A DNA stretch of 44,364 nt, taken from positions 151,097 to 195,460 of the forward strand of contig WRHJ01000002.1 in the NCBI GenBank assembly GCA_009783305.1, written 5' to 3'. Origin of the DNA: Candidatus Saccharimonadota bacterium. GTDB lineage: Bacteria; Patescibacteriota; Saccharimonadia; Saccharimonadales; Saccharimonadaceae. Both the position numbers and the translations under genes were made by a program. The stretch's first letter is position 1, and every line of letters begins with the position of its first letter. The notes below the pieces were generated by a model. The model made no database searches. It was not told the DNA's origin and was given only the letters and a program-made list of their open reading frames with translations. Of the stretch, positions 7,917-15,772 are shown piece after piece.

Positions 7917-8279
7917 ATGGGTTCTAGTTCAAGGCGTAAGCCATCAGACACACTGCGGATTCAAAATCCGTTAAATATCAACACTAATGCAATTGGCACT
8001 AAGGCTACTGGCGGGGGAACAGGCGGCTCTCCGCCGCTGGATATTAACAACGCATGTCCGATCAAATTCCGGGTAGAGCTATCAAATCAGGATGTAGATG
8101 AAGGCATCGAGCTTATTCTGGACGAAAATTCCCTCATCGCACCAAATATTGGTGAAGTAGACAAAGTGAGCGCTCGCGTTGTCAAGAGGCTACGCACATG
8201 TTCGGTACTTGGCATTTCATACTCAATCACCACTGTCATTGACGGAGACGTACATTATGCCGAGTTCTTCCAATCATAA
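7917..8279 (+). CDS. Small protein of unknown function, first gene of accessory operon
   Basis: A 120-residue protein. The start is set by an excellent AAGGAGGTAACC site 4 bp before the ATG rather than by the longer upstream reading. Residues 1-45 are polar and glycine-rich (SSSRRK, then TGGGTGGSPP) and probably unstructured. From NACPIKFRVEL onward there is a compact beta-rich domain with one Cys in the first strand and one near RLRTCSVLG, and the pattern ends GDVHYAEFF. It vaguely resembles small accessory proteins with a C-P-x-x-F-x-V-x-L strand that I have seen beside mobile genes, but I cannot name a family. It overlaps the next gene by 23 bp, indicating translational coupling. Confidence 0.75.
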   Translation: MGSSSRRKPSDTLRIQNPLNINTNAIGTKATGGGTGGSPPLDINNACPIKFRVELSNQDVDEGIELILDENSLIAPNIGEVDKVSARVVKRLRTCSVLGISYSITTVIDGDVHYAEFFQS

Positions 8280-9318
8280 TTATGCGCAAACAACGCTGCT
8301 AGCATACGGTTTCTGCCAAGCCGATAGGATTTCTCCTCTGATCAGGGAAGAGGATAAATTGCTCGTGCGCTCCCGATGTCCCGGGAATCATCTGAATATG
8401 GTCGATTGTCACTGCGAGGATATCCATGACTTCATTGACGAGGTGAACGGATTAGATTTTGAGAACAAATCGGTTTCTGGACCACCCCCACTCGTAACCC
8501 AGAGCATCCCCATAGTTCCGAATGAGCTTTTTGATTATCCCTCCGAGACGATCCCTGATGAAATTGTAGGCATCAGGCTCGAGGATGTACTAAGCCCCAA
8601 GAAGCGGAGGAACAGCGCAAAGATTTTCCAGATCAGTGACGATGTGCGCGTTGACCTTTCGGCACTGGACAGGCCAATTTTCCATGGGAAAAAAGTAATT
8701 CTCTTTGCAACTGGCCCAGACGTCATTATCGAAGGGCTGTGGTGGCGCAGGAACGCGATTGATCTGTTTACAGAAATTGCAAAGGGAGGTTTCTATGCAG
8801 TGACTGGGATGAATTTCTCACTTTTCCTATACGAGTGCCCGCTCGGCCACTTGATTAACCTGAACAAATCATTAGTAGTCTGCGAAGAGCTCAGTCGTCT
8901 CGGCTTGTCAGTCTTACCGCACGTTTATGCCGTGAACGACACGCAAAGGGACATGTGGGTGGAATACCTACATTGTCGCCCCAATAATCGCACGGTGTTG
9001 ATTAACACTCAAATGCAACGGAACCGAGCCTCGATGCACGAAACCGAGAAGACCATTCTTGCACTACTCAATGGCACGTCCGTCAATATCATCGTAAATG
9101 GATATTTTCCAAGCGACCCAAAACTCGCATCAAACGTGCGCGTAATCCATGCAAGTCAGCAGGGGCTTAAGAAAAAGGAAATTATAGACAGCGCAATAAG
9201 GCGGCACTCGTCTATGGAGAGGCTAATTCTTGCTGATGAATGCAGCGGGCTAGAGGGGCTTGAGCTTTGTCCTCGCCCGCGAAGAGGTCGGCTATTTCCA
9301 GGGGCAAGCGATGTATAG
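8257..9318 (+). CDS. Unknown protein, distant resemblance to DUF4417-type phage/plasmid proteins
   Basis: 353 residues. The ATG chosen has GGAGA ten bases upstream and lies inside the end of the previous gene. An N-terminal Cys/His cluster (RSRCPGNHLNMVDCHCEDIH, about residues 30-49) could bind metal. The C-terminal half has alternating strands and helices: FHGKKVILFATGPD, then GGFYAVTGMNFSLFLYE, then LSRLGLSVLPHVYAVN, NNRTVLINTQM and SVNIIVNGYF. The order of a site where the substrate would lie (VTGMNFSL), a helix of family-like spacing, and a GLSVLPHVY strand reminds me of DUF4417, a TIM-barrel-like domain of mobile elements. This is a weak assignment. It is the central gene of the operon divergent from HTH-Panacea and a candidate effector. 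Confidence 0.7.
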   Translation: MPSSSNHNYAQTTLLAYGFCQADRISPLIREEDKLLVRSRCPGNHLNMVDCHCEDIHDFIDEVNGLDFENKSVSGPPPLVTQSIPIVPNELFDYPSETIPDEIVGIRLEDVLSPKKRRNSAKIFQISDDVRVDLSALDRPIFHGKKVILFATGPDVIIEGLWWRRNAIDLFTEIAKGGFYAVTGMNFSLFLYECPLGHLINLNKSLVVCEELSRLGLSVLPHVYAVNDTQRDMWVEYLHCRPNNRTVLINTQMQRNRASMHETEKTILALLNGTSVNIIVNGYFPSDPKLASNVRVIHASQQGLKKKEIIDSAIRRHSSMERLILADECSGLEGLELCPRPRRGRLFPGASDV

Positions 9319-9607
9319 TGTAGTTAAACAAATCAGCTACATAGTCCGTGCAGGACTCGCTTATCTTGTCATTAATGATTCGCCAATAGCCAAAGCCGAC
9401 ATGCTGAACGAGTTAATATGGCAAATCTTACCCACCTTCGCTATTTTGATGGTTGTCAGCTATTTTATCGCGGGTATTTTCTACAAGAGGGAAGATGACC
9501 TACCTGCACTGGGCGCATTTATCTACTTTTTGATCTACTGCGTTTTATTGGTAATAGTGTGGGTGGTTTTAAAAATTTTGACCGCATCCGGCATCATCCC
9601 ATTTTAA
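9311..9607 (+). CDS. Small two-helix membrane protein
   Basis: 98 residues with an amphipathic N-terminus and two clear membrane helices (ILPTFAILMVVSYFIAGIFY around residues 36-55 and FIYFLIYCVLLVIVWVVL around residues 70-87), joined by a short charged loop (KREDD). The ATG overlaps the preceding stop by 8 bp and has AGGGG upstream, so it is the third coupled gene of the operon. Small 2-TM proteins next to cytoplasmic enzymes are a common effector design in anti-phage and toxin loci. That is context only; nothing in the sequence proves it. Confidence 0.75.
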   Translation: MYSVVKQISYIVRAGLAYLVINDSPIAKADMLNELIWQILPTFAILMVVSYFIAGIFYKREDDLPALGAFIYFLIYCVLLVIVWVVLKILTASGIIPF

Positions 9608-9618
9608 TGTCTTCAATC

Positions 9619-9639
9619 AAAAAAACGCCCAAGGCGTTT
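9619..9639 (-). terminator. Rho-independent terminator of tRNA-Lys
   Basis: Perfect 7-bp stem AAACGCC/GGCGTTT with a 3-base loop, followed on the minus strand by a T-rich tail. It is placed just after the tRNA-Lys 3' end, and it may also stop plus-strand transcripts of the accessory operon weakly. Confidence 0.8.
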
Positions 9640-9655
9640 CTAACAGCATTGATTT

Positions 9656-9732
9656 TGGTGAGTCGGGTGGGACTCGAACCCACGACACCCAGATTAAGAG
9701 TCTAGTGCTCTAACCAGCTGAGCTACCGACCC
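9656..9732 (-). tRNA. tRNA-Lys (anticodon CUU)
   Basis: A full cloverleaf can be drawn on the minus strand: acceptor GGGTCGG/CCGACTC (one G-U pair), D arm with AGCTCAGCTGGTTAGAGC, anticodon stem CTAGA/TCTGG with loop CTCTTAA giving anticodon CTT, T arm with GGGTTCGAGTCCC, discriminator A and an encoded CCA. A TATAAT box lies about 18 bp upstream of the 5' end. It sits inside the accessory island; no integrase and no duplicated 3' tRNA end are visible nearby. Confidence 0.96.
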
Positions 9733-9818
9733 AAGATCAATGTATAGTAATTATACCATAGACCACCCTCAAGCGATAGGGGTTTAAGCATTTTCCTGCG
9801 CCACAGCCCCCTCCTATC

Positions 9819-12176
9819 TCAAAAAGCGTACAGTTCTTTTTGAAGGTTTATATAATTTTGTCGTATGTTTTCTGCAGCACCAAGCTTAGTCGTAGCATCT
9901 GACAAGGTGCGATATTTCAACTCAAGTAATCCGCGGAGATTTTCGAGCGATAGCTCATTCTCGCCAGCTTGCTCGTATGTGCCTAGTACGAAGTTAACAA
10001 ATTCTTTTTCGCCCTCGCTTAGTTGTTCAAAGTAATAATCTCGCATAAGACTGATTCGTTCGCGACGAGTTATCGTATCTCGCGCATAGGCAATATACCG
10101 CAAGACATCATAGACGTCGCTATCGGTCGCGTCGACTAGTTCCTTCAACGCTTCGAGTTTATCCTCGTCAAAGCCGTGCATTGCTAAGCCTTGCAGAAGG
10201 GATTTACGAGTCCGCGGGTTAGCCCATTTCTCTCGTAAATCATCCTCAGAGACGAACAGGTCCGGTAATTCCCCAAAAAGCTTCTCTAAAAACTCTTTTG
10301 ATGTTACTGGCTTGCCTTCAAAATAAAATCTCGTATTAACATCGTAAGTTATTTCTTGCTCTCGTTCACCTAGCTTGACGACAGTCTTCTCCTTTGGCTC
10401 TTTCGATTCGGAATCCCCTTCATATGATGGAATTGGTTCGTTAATCACTCCACCACAATTTGGATTATCTACTGGGCAATCTTGGGTAGGCGGTAATGGT
10501 TCGCCGTCCCATTCTGGGTCATTGAACATTTTATCGTTGCCATAGAAATCAACAATAGTGAAGTAATCTTTATTGTCAAAAATCCTCGTGCCACGCCCTA
10601 TGATTTGCTTGAACTCTGTCATTGAGCCAACTCGTCGCATCAGTACGATAAACCGCACATTACGAGAATCAACTCCTGTGGATAGCTTCCGAGAGGTGGT
10701 AACGAGCGTCGGGATTATCTTCTCGTTATCCCTGAACTGTCGCAAAAACTCATCGCCCACTTCGCCCTCGCTTGCTGTGATACGTACGCAATAGTCAGGG
10801 TTGCTGTTCGTCTTCAGCTTGTTCACGCTGTCGCGAATCATTAACGCGTGTTTCTCGTCATTACAGAAAATAATAGTCTTCTGTTCTGGATTGATTTGCT
10901 CAAGCATAATCCTAGTCAAATCTTCTTCTCGCTTTGGAATGTAAATTGCGCGGTTGAAATCATTCAAAGTATATTCTTTATCTGGGTCTACCTCTCCACT
11001 TTCGGCAATATCGCCATCACTCAGATGATAGGTGTCAAATGAAGTCGTAATCGATTTCATCTTAAATGGTGTCAAAAAGCCGTCTTCAATACCGTCTTTG
11101 AGTGAATAAGTATAGAGTGGTTCGCCAAAGTATTCATAGGTGTCGATGTTATCAGTACGCTTCGGTGTGGCGGTCATACCTAGATGTGTTGCACCAGAAA
11201 AATGGTCAAGTACAGCTCGCCAATTACCATCATTTGTCGCGCCACCACGATGACATTCATCAATAATAATCAGGTCAAAGAAGTCGCTTGGGTACTGCTT
11301 ATAAACTGGGTTGGCTGTTGGGGCAATTTCTTCTGTTTCGGTCTCTTCGCTAACTTCACCTGACAACATCCCGCTAATATCGCTCGTCATCGCCTGATAA
11401 ATTGAAAAGAAAATATTGCCGTTAGTCGGCACTTTACCGGCTTTGCGAATCTCCTTGCCCGAAATACGGATAATCTCGCTCTCAAGTGGATTGAAATCGC
11501 CCATCGCTTGTTCTATAAGAGCATTGCGATCTGCAAGAAATAGAATTCTTGGTCGACGATCATCACCTCGCTTATTCCAGCGAGTCTGGAAGAGCTTCCA
11601 AACTATTTGAAAGGCGATAAATGTCTTACCTGTGCCGGTCGCTAGTGTTAGTAAAGCACGATTAGCCCCACCAGCTATTTTATCAACGGCAAGGTTGATG
11701 GCGTTTTCCTGATAGTAGCGCGGTGAGTATTTCACTCGCTGAAATGCCTCGGTCGCAACTTTAAGTTGCATCGGTGACATGCCAGAAAAAGTCAAATCAA
11801 AAAGTTCTTCGGGTGCGTGATATTTTTCAATATGATCGCCTGTCCCCGTTTTCATATCAAAGAAATATACGCCATGTCCATTCGTCGAGTAAACATAGCG
11901 AATGTTAAGAACTTTAGCATAATCCTTTACCTGCTCTAGTCCTTCAGTGATTTCTTTACCTTCAGCTTTAGCTTCTACTATCGCGAGCTTCTGGTTCTTA
12001 TAGGCGAGGACATAGTCTGCTTTTTTGCGTTTTCCTCTTTGCCCTGCACCAATTAATCGACCGTCAGTGAAAGAATACTCCATTAAAACTTGGCTTCCGA
12101 GCGTTTCATTCACTCCCCAACCACTCGCCCGAATTTGTGGGCTTATTAGCTCAAATTTCGTGGTTTCTTCATTCAT
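9819..12176 (-). CDS. hsdR: Type I restriction enzyme, R subunit
   Basis: Motor and nuclease subunit of a type I restriction-modification system; it translocates and cleaves unmodified DNA when bound to the methyltransferase. The N-terminal PD-(D/E)xK nuclease is visible as Asp54 (KKADYVL) and Glu68-Ala-Lys70 (IVEAK). The helicase has Walker A ATGTGKT (residues 179-185), the DECH box (306-309) and MTATPKR, and a second RecA domain containing IIGRGTRIFD. The C-terminal 150 residues look like the EcoEI-type HsdR C-terminal domain. At 785 residues it matches EcoEI-like HsdR. All catalytic motifs are intact. It is last in the hsd operon but has a TATAAT box 11 bp before its ATG, so it may also be transcribed alone. 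Confidence 0.95.
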   Translation of the reverse strand: MNEETTKFELISPQIRASGWGVNETLGSQVLMEYSFTDGRLIGAGQRGKRKKADYVLAYKNQKLAIVEAKAEGKEITEGLEQVKDYAKVLNIRYVYSTNGHGVYFFDMKTGTGDHIEKYHAPEELFDLTFSGMSPMQLKVATEAFQRVKYSPRYYQENAINLAVDKIAGGANRALLTLATGTGKTFIAFQIVWKLFQTRWNKRGDDRRPRILFLADRNALIEQAMGDFNPLESEIIRISGKEIRKAGKVPTNGNIFFSIYQAMTSDISGMLSGEVSEETETEEIAPTANPVYKQYPSDFFDLIIIDECHRGGATNDGNWRAVLDHFSGATHLGMTATPKRTDNIDTYEYFGEPLYTYSLKDGIEDGFLTPFKMKSITTSFDTYHLSDGDIAESGEVDPDKEYTLNDFNRAIYIPKREEDLTRIMLEQINPEQKTIIFCNDEKHALMIRDSVNKLKTNSNPDYCVRITASEGEVGDEFLRQFRDNEKIIPTLVTTSRKLSTGVDSRNVRFIVLMRRVGSMTEFKQIIGRGTRIFDNKDYFTIVDFYGNDKMFNDPEWDGEPLPPTQDCPVDNPNCGGVINEPIPSYEGDSESKEPKEKTVVKLGEREQEITYDVNTRFYFEGKPVTSKEFLEKLFGELPDLFVSEDDLREKWANPRTRKSLLQGLAMHGFDEDKLEALKELVDATDSDVYDVLRYIAYARDTITRRERISLMRDYYFEQLSEGEKEFVNFVLGTYEQAGENELSLENLRGLLELKYRTLSDATTKLGAAENIRQNYINLQKELYAF

Positions 12177-12211
12177 ATTTCCTATAAATTATACCACAAA
12201 ACGCTTGACTT

Positions 12212-12664
12212 TTACAGCGTAAACGCCTCAGCAAGCACGGATTGTCTTAGTTCTATAATCTTTGCGAGCTTTTCTATATATAGCTCGTTGGCCCTATTCA
12301 CTCTAGCAAGTTTTCTGTCGAGTTTTTTTACAACCTTATCCTGCTCATTTAGCGCCGTATCTGGAAATGGAAAACGCCTTAAGTACCCCAAGCTTACAAA
12401 TCTTTGCGTTGAGCCGTTTGCTTCTTTTCCCATTTTGTCGGCCACGAAAGGTGACTGTAAATAATATTTTAAGTATTTGCTGCTCTGATTAGCTTTGCTC
12501 TTAAATAATGCGACATTCTTTATTGCAAAGTTCGGCTCATGCTCAATGATTATTGGGTTTCCGATAGTTCCAATCATAGCCATCAAAACATCTCCGACAT
12601 CAACCTTACTCCTGCCGTTAATCTTGGCGTAATCTTCTTCAGAAATGTATTTAACGTTGTCCAT
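12212..12664 (-). CDS. hsdS: HsdS second half (TRD2 and C-terminal repeat), out of frame with first half
   Basis: The second half of a type I specificity subunit. The ATG given is internal: the same frame is open further upstream to the AC repeat and there encodes LGDIFDVRDGTHDSPKY, the typical opening of a target-recognition domain, followed by SKNLRTGIL and this ORF's VKYISEEDYAKINGR. It ends with the paired conserved helix LNEQDKVVKKLDRKLARVN and the terminal IELRQSVLAEAF, echoing SILAEAF at the end of the first half. Without the opening of TRD2 this ORF alone is unlikely to be a working half-subunit. Removing one AC unit from the repeat joins it to the first half as a 387-residue HsdS, a normal length. 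Confidence 0.85.
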   Translation of the reverse strand: MDNVKYISEEDYAKINGRSKVDVGDVLMAMIGTIGNPIIIEHEPNFAIKNVALFKSKANQSSKYLKYYLQSPFVADKMGKEANGSTQRFVSLGYLRRFPFPDTALNEQDKVVKKLDRKLARVNRANELYIEKLAKIIELRQSVLAEAFTL

Positions 12665-12768
12665 AGATAAAATACCAGTTCTTAAATTTTTCGATGTGGC
12701 TAACGGAAATCCCCTTGCGTGATATTTTGGCGAGTCGTGCGTTCCGTCGCGAACATCGAAAATATCTC

Positions 12769-13377
12769 CTAGTCGGCGTGTGTGTGTGTGTCGCTATCGA
12801 GCTTGAACGCCTCGGCGAGAATGCTTTTCTGCAAATCTGCCACGTTTGCGATATTCTGCCGCAAAAGCTTCTCCGCCTTCGTAATTCTGCTCAAGCTTTT
12901 ATCCAACTTTGCCACAATCTTCCTCTGTTCCTCCATGCTCGGAATCGCGATCTCAATTTTTCCGATTTCAGCGGTTCGTAGCGATGGGTAAGACTGGTCA
13001 CCGAGCAAATCTTTTGCATCAATTTGTATCAGAAAATTATAGAGATATTTTGTATCAACTTTGGTAATGTCAGGCACAATTGTCGCTAGGTGACTAACAA
13101 CATAACCATCGATGCCCATAATCACCCGGTGATTCAGAAAGGTTGATGCCCCACTTTTCGGAAACAAAATCGTGCCTTTTGGGAAGAGTCGCAATCCTTT
13201 TATACCTTCATCATTAAGGAGATCCCTTGGCGTCTTTAAGTTGTCAGACAAATGAACGGCACCGACATCAGAAGTTCGGAAAAATGGGTACTTTCCGTTA
13301 ATAAATAACTCTTTTTTCTGTGGTGCGGGATTGCCGCTTGAAATGTCTGCAATTTCATGTAATTTTACAATCTTCAT
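12769..13377 (-). CDS. hsdS: HsdS first half (TRD1 and central repeat), stops just after an AC repeat
   Basis: DNA-specificity subunit, N-terminal part, 202 residues: a TRD with MKIVKLHEIADISSGNP, YPFFRTSDVG, FPKGTILFPKSG and then the central conserved helices PSMEEQRKIVAKLDKSLSRI and ANVADLQKSILAEAFKL. The last residues, DSDTHTHAD, are coded by the (AC)7 tract and its immediate flank, after which a TAG ends the frame. It starts 4 bp inside the end of the membrane-protein gene (ATGA overlap). As written it is a half-subunit; half-HsdS proteins can dimerise and give a symmetric recognition site, so the truncated form may still be functional with a different specificity. Confidence 0.9.
   Translation of the reverse strand: MKIVKLHEIADISSGNPAPQKKELFINGKYPFFRTSDVGAVHLSDNLKTPRDLLNDEGIKGLRLFPKGTILFPKSGASTFLNHRVIMGIDGYVVSHLATIVPDITKVDTKYLYNFLIQIDAKDLLGDQSYPSLRTAEIGKIEIAIPSMEEQRKIVAKLDKSLSRITKAEKLLRQNIANVADLQKSILAEAFKLDSDTHTHAD
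12778..12791 (-). repeat. (AC)7 dinucleotide repeat inside hsdS
   Basis: Seven perfect AC units on the coding strand (GT on the plus strand), lying exactly at the junction of the central conserved region and the second recognition domain. With 7 units the frame ends at TAG 6 bp later; with 6 or 9 units the frame runs on through TRD2. The placement and unit size are those of a slipped-strand contingency locus. Confidence 0.9.
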
Positions 13378-13820
13378 TTCTTACCATTCTTCTTTTTAAA
13401 TATAGACTTATTTTTACCTAGAGCTAAATACAGCGCAAGGAATATAGCTAAGAGATATACAAATACGGTGACAGCTTTCAAATCTTTAATAGCTTCTGTA
13501 ATACCTAATAAAATCCCGCCAGTTAAAAAACTCAGCAGAGTAATATTCACGGCACTATGATAAATTTCTAATAACTTTTCTGTTGTAATTCTTTTTCGCC
13601 ATGATTTTGGCATGAACAAAAACCGTCTACTATCGGCGTAGTATATCGCGACACAAATTAGATAAACAAACCATGTAACATTAGCTGCATTCAATATTAA
13701 CTTTATAGCAAACCAGAAGCCGTCATCACCGCCCGTAAAAATCTGCACCGCAATAGACATCGCCAAAACTGCGACAGCAATACTTAGGCGCATCTCATTA
13801 GGCTTATTCTGCTCAGGCAT
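13374..13820 (-). CDS. Four-helix membrane protein between hsdM and hsdS
   Basis: 148 residues with about four membrane helices (LSIAVAVLAMSIAVQIF; NAANVTWFVYLICVAIYYA; ITLLSFLTGGILLGI; VFVYLLAIFLALYLAL) and a strongly basic C-terminus (KNKSIFKKKNGKK). The ATG at this position is chosen over an upstream in-frame TTG. It overlaps the hsdM stop by 8 bp and the hsdS start by 4 bp, so it is locked into the restriction-modification operon. Membrane proteins are not a standard part of type I systems. It could tether the complex to the membrane, meet incoming DNA, or be a passenger. No family recognised. Confidence 0.8.
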   Translation of the reverse strand: MPEQNKPNEMRLSIAVAVLAMSIAVQIFTGGDDGFWFAIKLILNAANVTWFVYLICVAIYYADSRRFLFMPKSWRKRITTEKLLEIYHSAVNITLLSFLTGGILLGITEAIKDLKAVTVFVYLLAIFLALYLALGKNKSIFKKKNGKK

Positions 13821-15276
13821 CAATCTCTCCCAAAACCTTCGCGATCTCGTTATCGATTTTCTTGATCTTGTTCAAGATTTCTCTTGGTGATTTCAGCTCT
13901 TCGGCTTTAGTGACATTTGGGTTATTCACTCTGAGATCGAAGGTCTTTTTGTTGACTTCAGTAATATTAACTGTCCAGCTATTTTCGCTATCTACCCGAG
14001 ATTCGTACTTTTCGAGAAAATCTGACATATCGTCAATATTGAGTGGGGTTGTTTTACCGAGCGTACGACCAAGATTCAGCTGGTAGTAGAAGATATCTCT
14101 TGTTGGCTCGCCCTTTTTGAAGAATAGAACAACGGTCTTCACGCCAGTCGAACTATTTGCCGAGAATATACCGCTAGGCAAGTCTAAGACCGTGTGTAGA
14201 TTGAAGTTTGAGAGCAATTCTTTGCGAATCTGTGCTGTTGAGGTTTTCTCGGTATTTCCATTCGTGAGGAAGGTGTTCTTGATGACAATTGCTGACTCAC
14301 CGCCGATACGGAGTTTCTTCATGAAATGTTGCATAAAAAGCTCGGCAGTCTCGGAAGATTTAATAGTGAAGTTGCGCTGGACTTCTGCATGCTCACTGCC
14401 GCCAAACGGCGGATTAGCGAGAATGTAGTCGAAGCGATCTTTGTCTTGAATATCGTGAGTATCTTCGGCAAGCGTATTGCCTTCGACCATATTTGGAGAC
14501 TCCATGCCATGGAGAATCATGTTCATTGTTCCGATCAGATATGGTTCCGGCTTCTTGTTCTTGCCGAAAAACGTATCTTCCTTTAGAAAGCGAAGTTCGC
14601 TCGGGGTCTTTGCCTTGTCTCGGAGATATACATAACTTTCGGTCAAGAACCCAGCCGATCCCGCTGCGCCATCATAGATCGTTTTACCAAGCTTTGGATC
14701 TATAGCGAGTATCATTGCCTGAATTAGTGGACGAGGCGTGTAGAACTCGCCACTGCGACCAGCTCCGCCAAGTAATTTCAGGCGATCTTCGTACAAAGCC
14801 GACAAGTCGTCCAATTCTTCTTGCGTTTTGAACTCAAGCGGGTCAATCAGATCTAGGATTTCACGAAGATTGCGACCACTTTTAATTTTCTGTTCGATTT
14901 CAGAATAAATTACACCTATCTTATAGTGAACGCTTCTGGGGTCTTCGGTAGTAGACTTGAAAGATTTGAGGTACGGGAAGAGCTTCGTGTTTACGAATTT
15001 CATCAGGTCGTCGCCGACGAGCTGTCTACTTAAATCGGGTTTGCCGTTTGGGAGTTTTGGGCACGCCCATACATCCCAACTAAACTCTTCTTTGAAGGTC
15101 GGTTCGTATTGGCCACTTTTGAATACCGCTTCCTCTCGACGAGTATCCTCAAGGTCATCAAGATATTTGAGGAACAAAATCCAAGAAATCTGCGTTATAT
15201 AGTCGTTTGCACCGCTCGTACCTGCATCTTCAAGCAGTATATTATCAATTCGTTTAAACTGTTGCTGTATACTCAT
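13813..15276 (-). CDS. hsdM: Type I DNA methyltransferase, M subunit
   Basis: N6-adenine methyltransferase subunit that protects host DNA and forms the core with HsdS. The 487 residues comprise an N-terminal helical HsdM domain (about 1-150), the GRSGEFYTPRPLIQ entry to the catalytic domain (about 173-186), the SAM-binding motif DGAAGSAGF (202-210) and the catalytic NPPF at 288-291. The SAM motif has Gly-Ala-Ala instead of the more usual Pro-x-x-G start but is otherwise sound. It is the first gene of the hsd operon; TATAAT ends 10 bp before the ATG and no ribosome-binding site is visible. It is divergent from the tfoX-like gene. Confidence 0.96.
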   Translation of the reverse strand: MSIQQQFKRIDNILLEDAGTSGANDYITQISWILFLKYLDDLEDTRREEAVFKSGQYEPTFKEEFSWDVWACPKLPNGKPDLSRQLVGDDLMKFVNTKLFPYLKSFKSTTEDPRSVHYKIGVIYSEIEQKIKSGRNLREILDLIDPLEFKTQEELDDLSALYEDRLKLLGGAGRSGEFYTPRPLIQAMILAIDPKLGKTIYDGAAGSAGFLTESYVYLRDKAKTPSELRFLKEDTFFGKNKKPEPYLIGTMNMILHGMESPNMVEGNTLAEDTHDIQDKDRFDYILANPPFGGSEHAEVQRNFTIKSSETAELFMQHFMKKLRIGGESAIVIKNTFLTNGNTEKTSTAQIRKELLSNFNLHTVLDLPSGIFSANSSTGVKTVVLFFKKGEPTRDIFYYQLNLGRTLGKTTPLNIDDMSDFLEKYESRVDSENSWTVNITEVNKKTFDLRVNNPNVTKAEELKSPREILNKIKKIDNEIAKVLGEIDA

Positions 15277-15286
15277 AATTACTTTT

Positions 15287-15317
15287 ATTATACCTTATCG
15301 CTCCCATAAGTTATACT
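15287..15317. promoter_or_regulatory. Divergent -10 boxes of hsdM (-) and the TfoX-N gene (+)
   Basis: TATAAT for hsdM at 15287-15292 on the minus strand, and TATACT at 15312-15317 on the plus strand, 6 bp before the TfoX-N ATG. The two start codons are only 47 bp apart, so each promoter's upstream element overlaps the other gene's core promoter. Confidence 0.6.
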
Positions 15318-15323
15318 AACTCC

Positions 15324-15644
15324 ATGTCCTCCTCCCTCGACTTCGTCGAATACACCATGAACCAACTTGAAGGCATCGGCTCCCTCCGCCACCGCAGAAT
15401 GTTTGGCGAATTTTGCGTATATGTCAACGAAAAACCCATCGTCCTCATCTGCGACGACCAAGTTTACCTCAAAATCATCCCCGAACTAGCGGAAATCATG
15501 AGCAATGCCGAAACCGGCTTCCCCTACGAAGGCGCATCAGAAAGATACATCCTCGACATCGACGACCGCGACCTCGCCCGCGAAGCCGTCACCATCCTCG
15601 AACGCGCCACCCCGCTCCCGAAGCCGAAGAAGAAACGCTCGTAA
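15324..15644 (+). CDS. TfoX/Sxy N-terminal domain protein
   Basis: 106 residues matching the stand-alone TfoX_N domain: an N-terminal helix FVEYTMNQLEGIG, then HRRMFGEFCVYVNEKPIVLICDDQVYLKI, which is the typical MFG-x-x-x-y/c-x-g strand pair, and later GFPYEGASERYILD. It ends with a basic tail (KPKKKRS). TfoX/Sxy regulates competence in gamma-proteobacteria; single-domain versions are widespread and mostly of unknown role. A link to the comEC gene further along is speculative. The promoter is leaderless. Confidence 0.88.
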   Translation: MSSSLDFVEYTMNQLEGIGSLRHRRMFGEFCVYVNEKPIVLICDDQVYLKIIPELAEIMSNAETGFPYEGASERYILDIDDRDLAREAVTILERATPLPKPKKKRS

Positions 15645-15649
15645 CAAAA

Positions 15650-15753
15650 AAGATGCCCCTGGGTCAGATTCAGTCCCGTATGCATCTTCCTCACATTCTA
15701 CCACAAAATAAAGAAGACTTACCTTGTGTTATCCAACACTGCTAAGTCTTCAG
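15650..15753 (-). terminator. Two tandem hairpins after the CdiA-CT-like gene
   Basis: Reading on the minus strand, the first hairpin has a 9-bp outer stem GAAGACTTA/TAAGTCTTC and an inner GTGTT/AACAC stem (15711-15753) followed by a T-rich tail. The second has stem AAGATGC/GCATCTT with a 25-base loop (arms 15651-15657 and 15683-15689 approximately) followed by a run of T. They would terminate the minus-strand gene and, on the other strand, lie right after the TfoX-N stop. Confidence 0.65.
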
Positions 15754-15772
15754 TAGCCACATTATAACAAGT

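Noticed and set aside
9656-9732. tRNA-Lys as attachment site of an integrated element
   Set aside because: No integrase, and no repeated 3' tRNA segment at either side of the island; the RM genes alone do not prove integration here.
12664-12768. Treating the second hsdS half as an independent gene starting at its first ATG
   Set aside because: The same frame is open further upstream and encodes the beginning of the recognition domain, so the ATG is internal to a frameshifted gene.
13813-13815. Reassigned UGA codon (code 25 of Gracilibacteria/Absconditabacteria)
   Set aside because: hsdM, the gatA-gatB intermediate ORF and other genes end at TGA with their family-typical lengths, and no conserved gene is broken by in-frame TGA.
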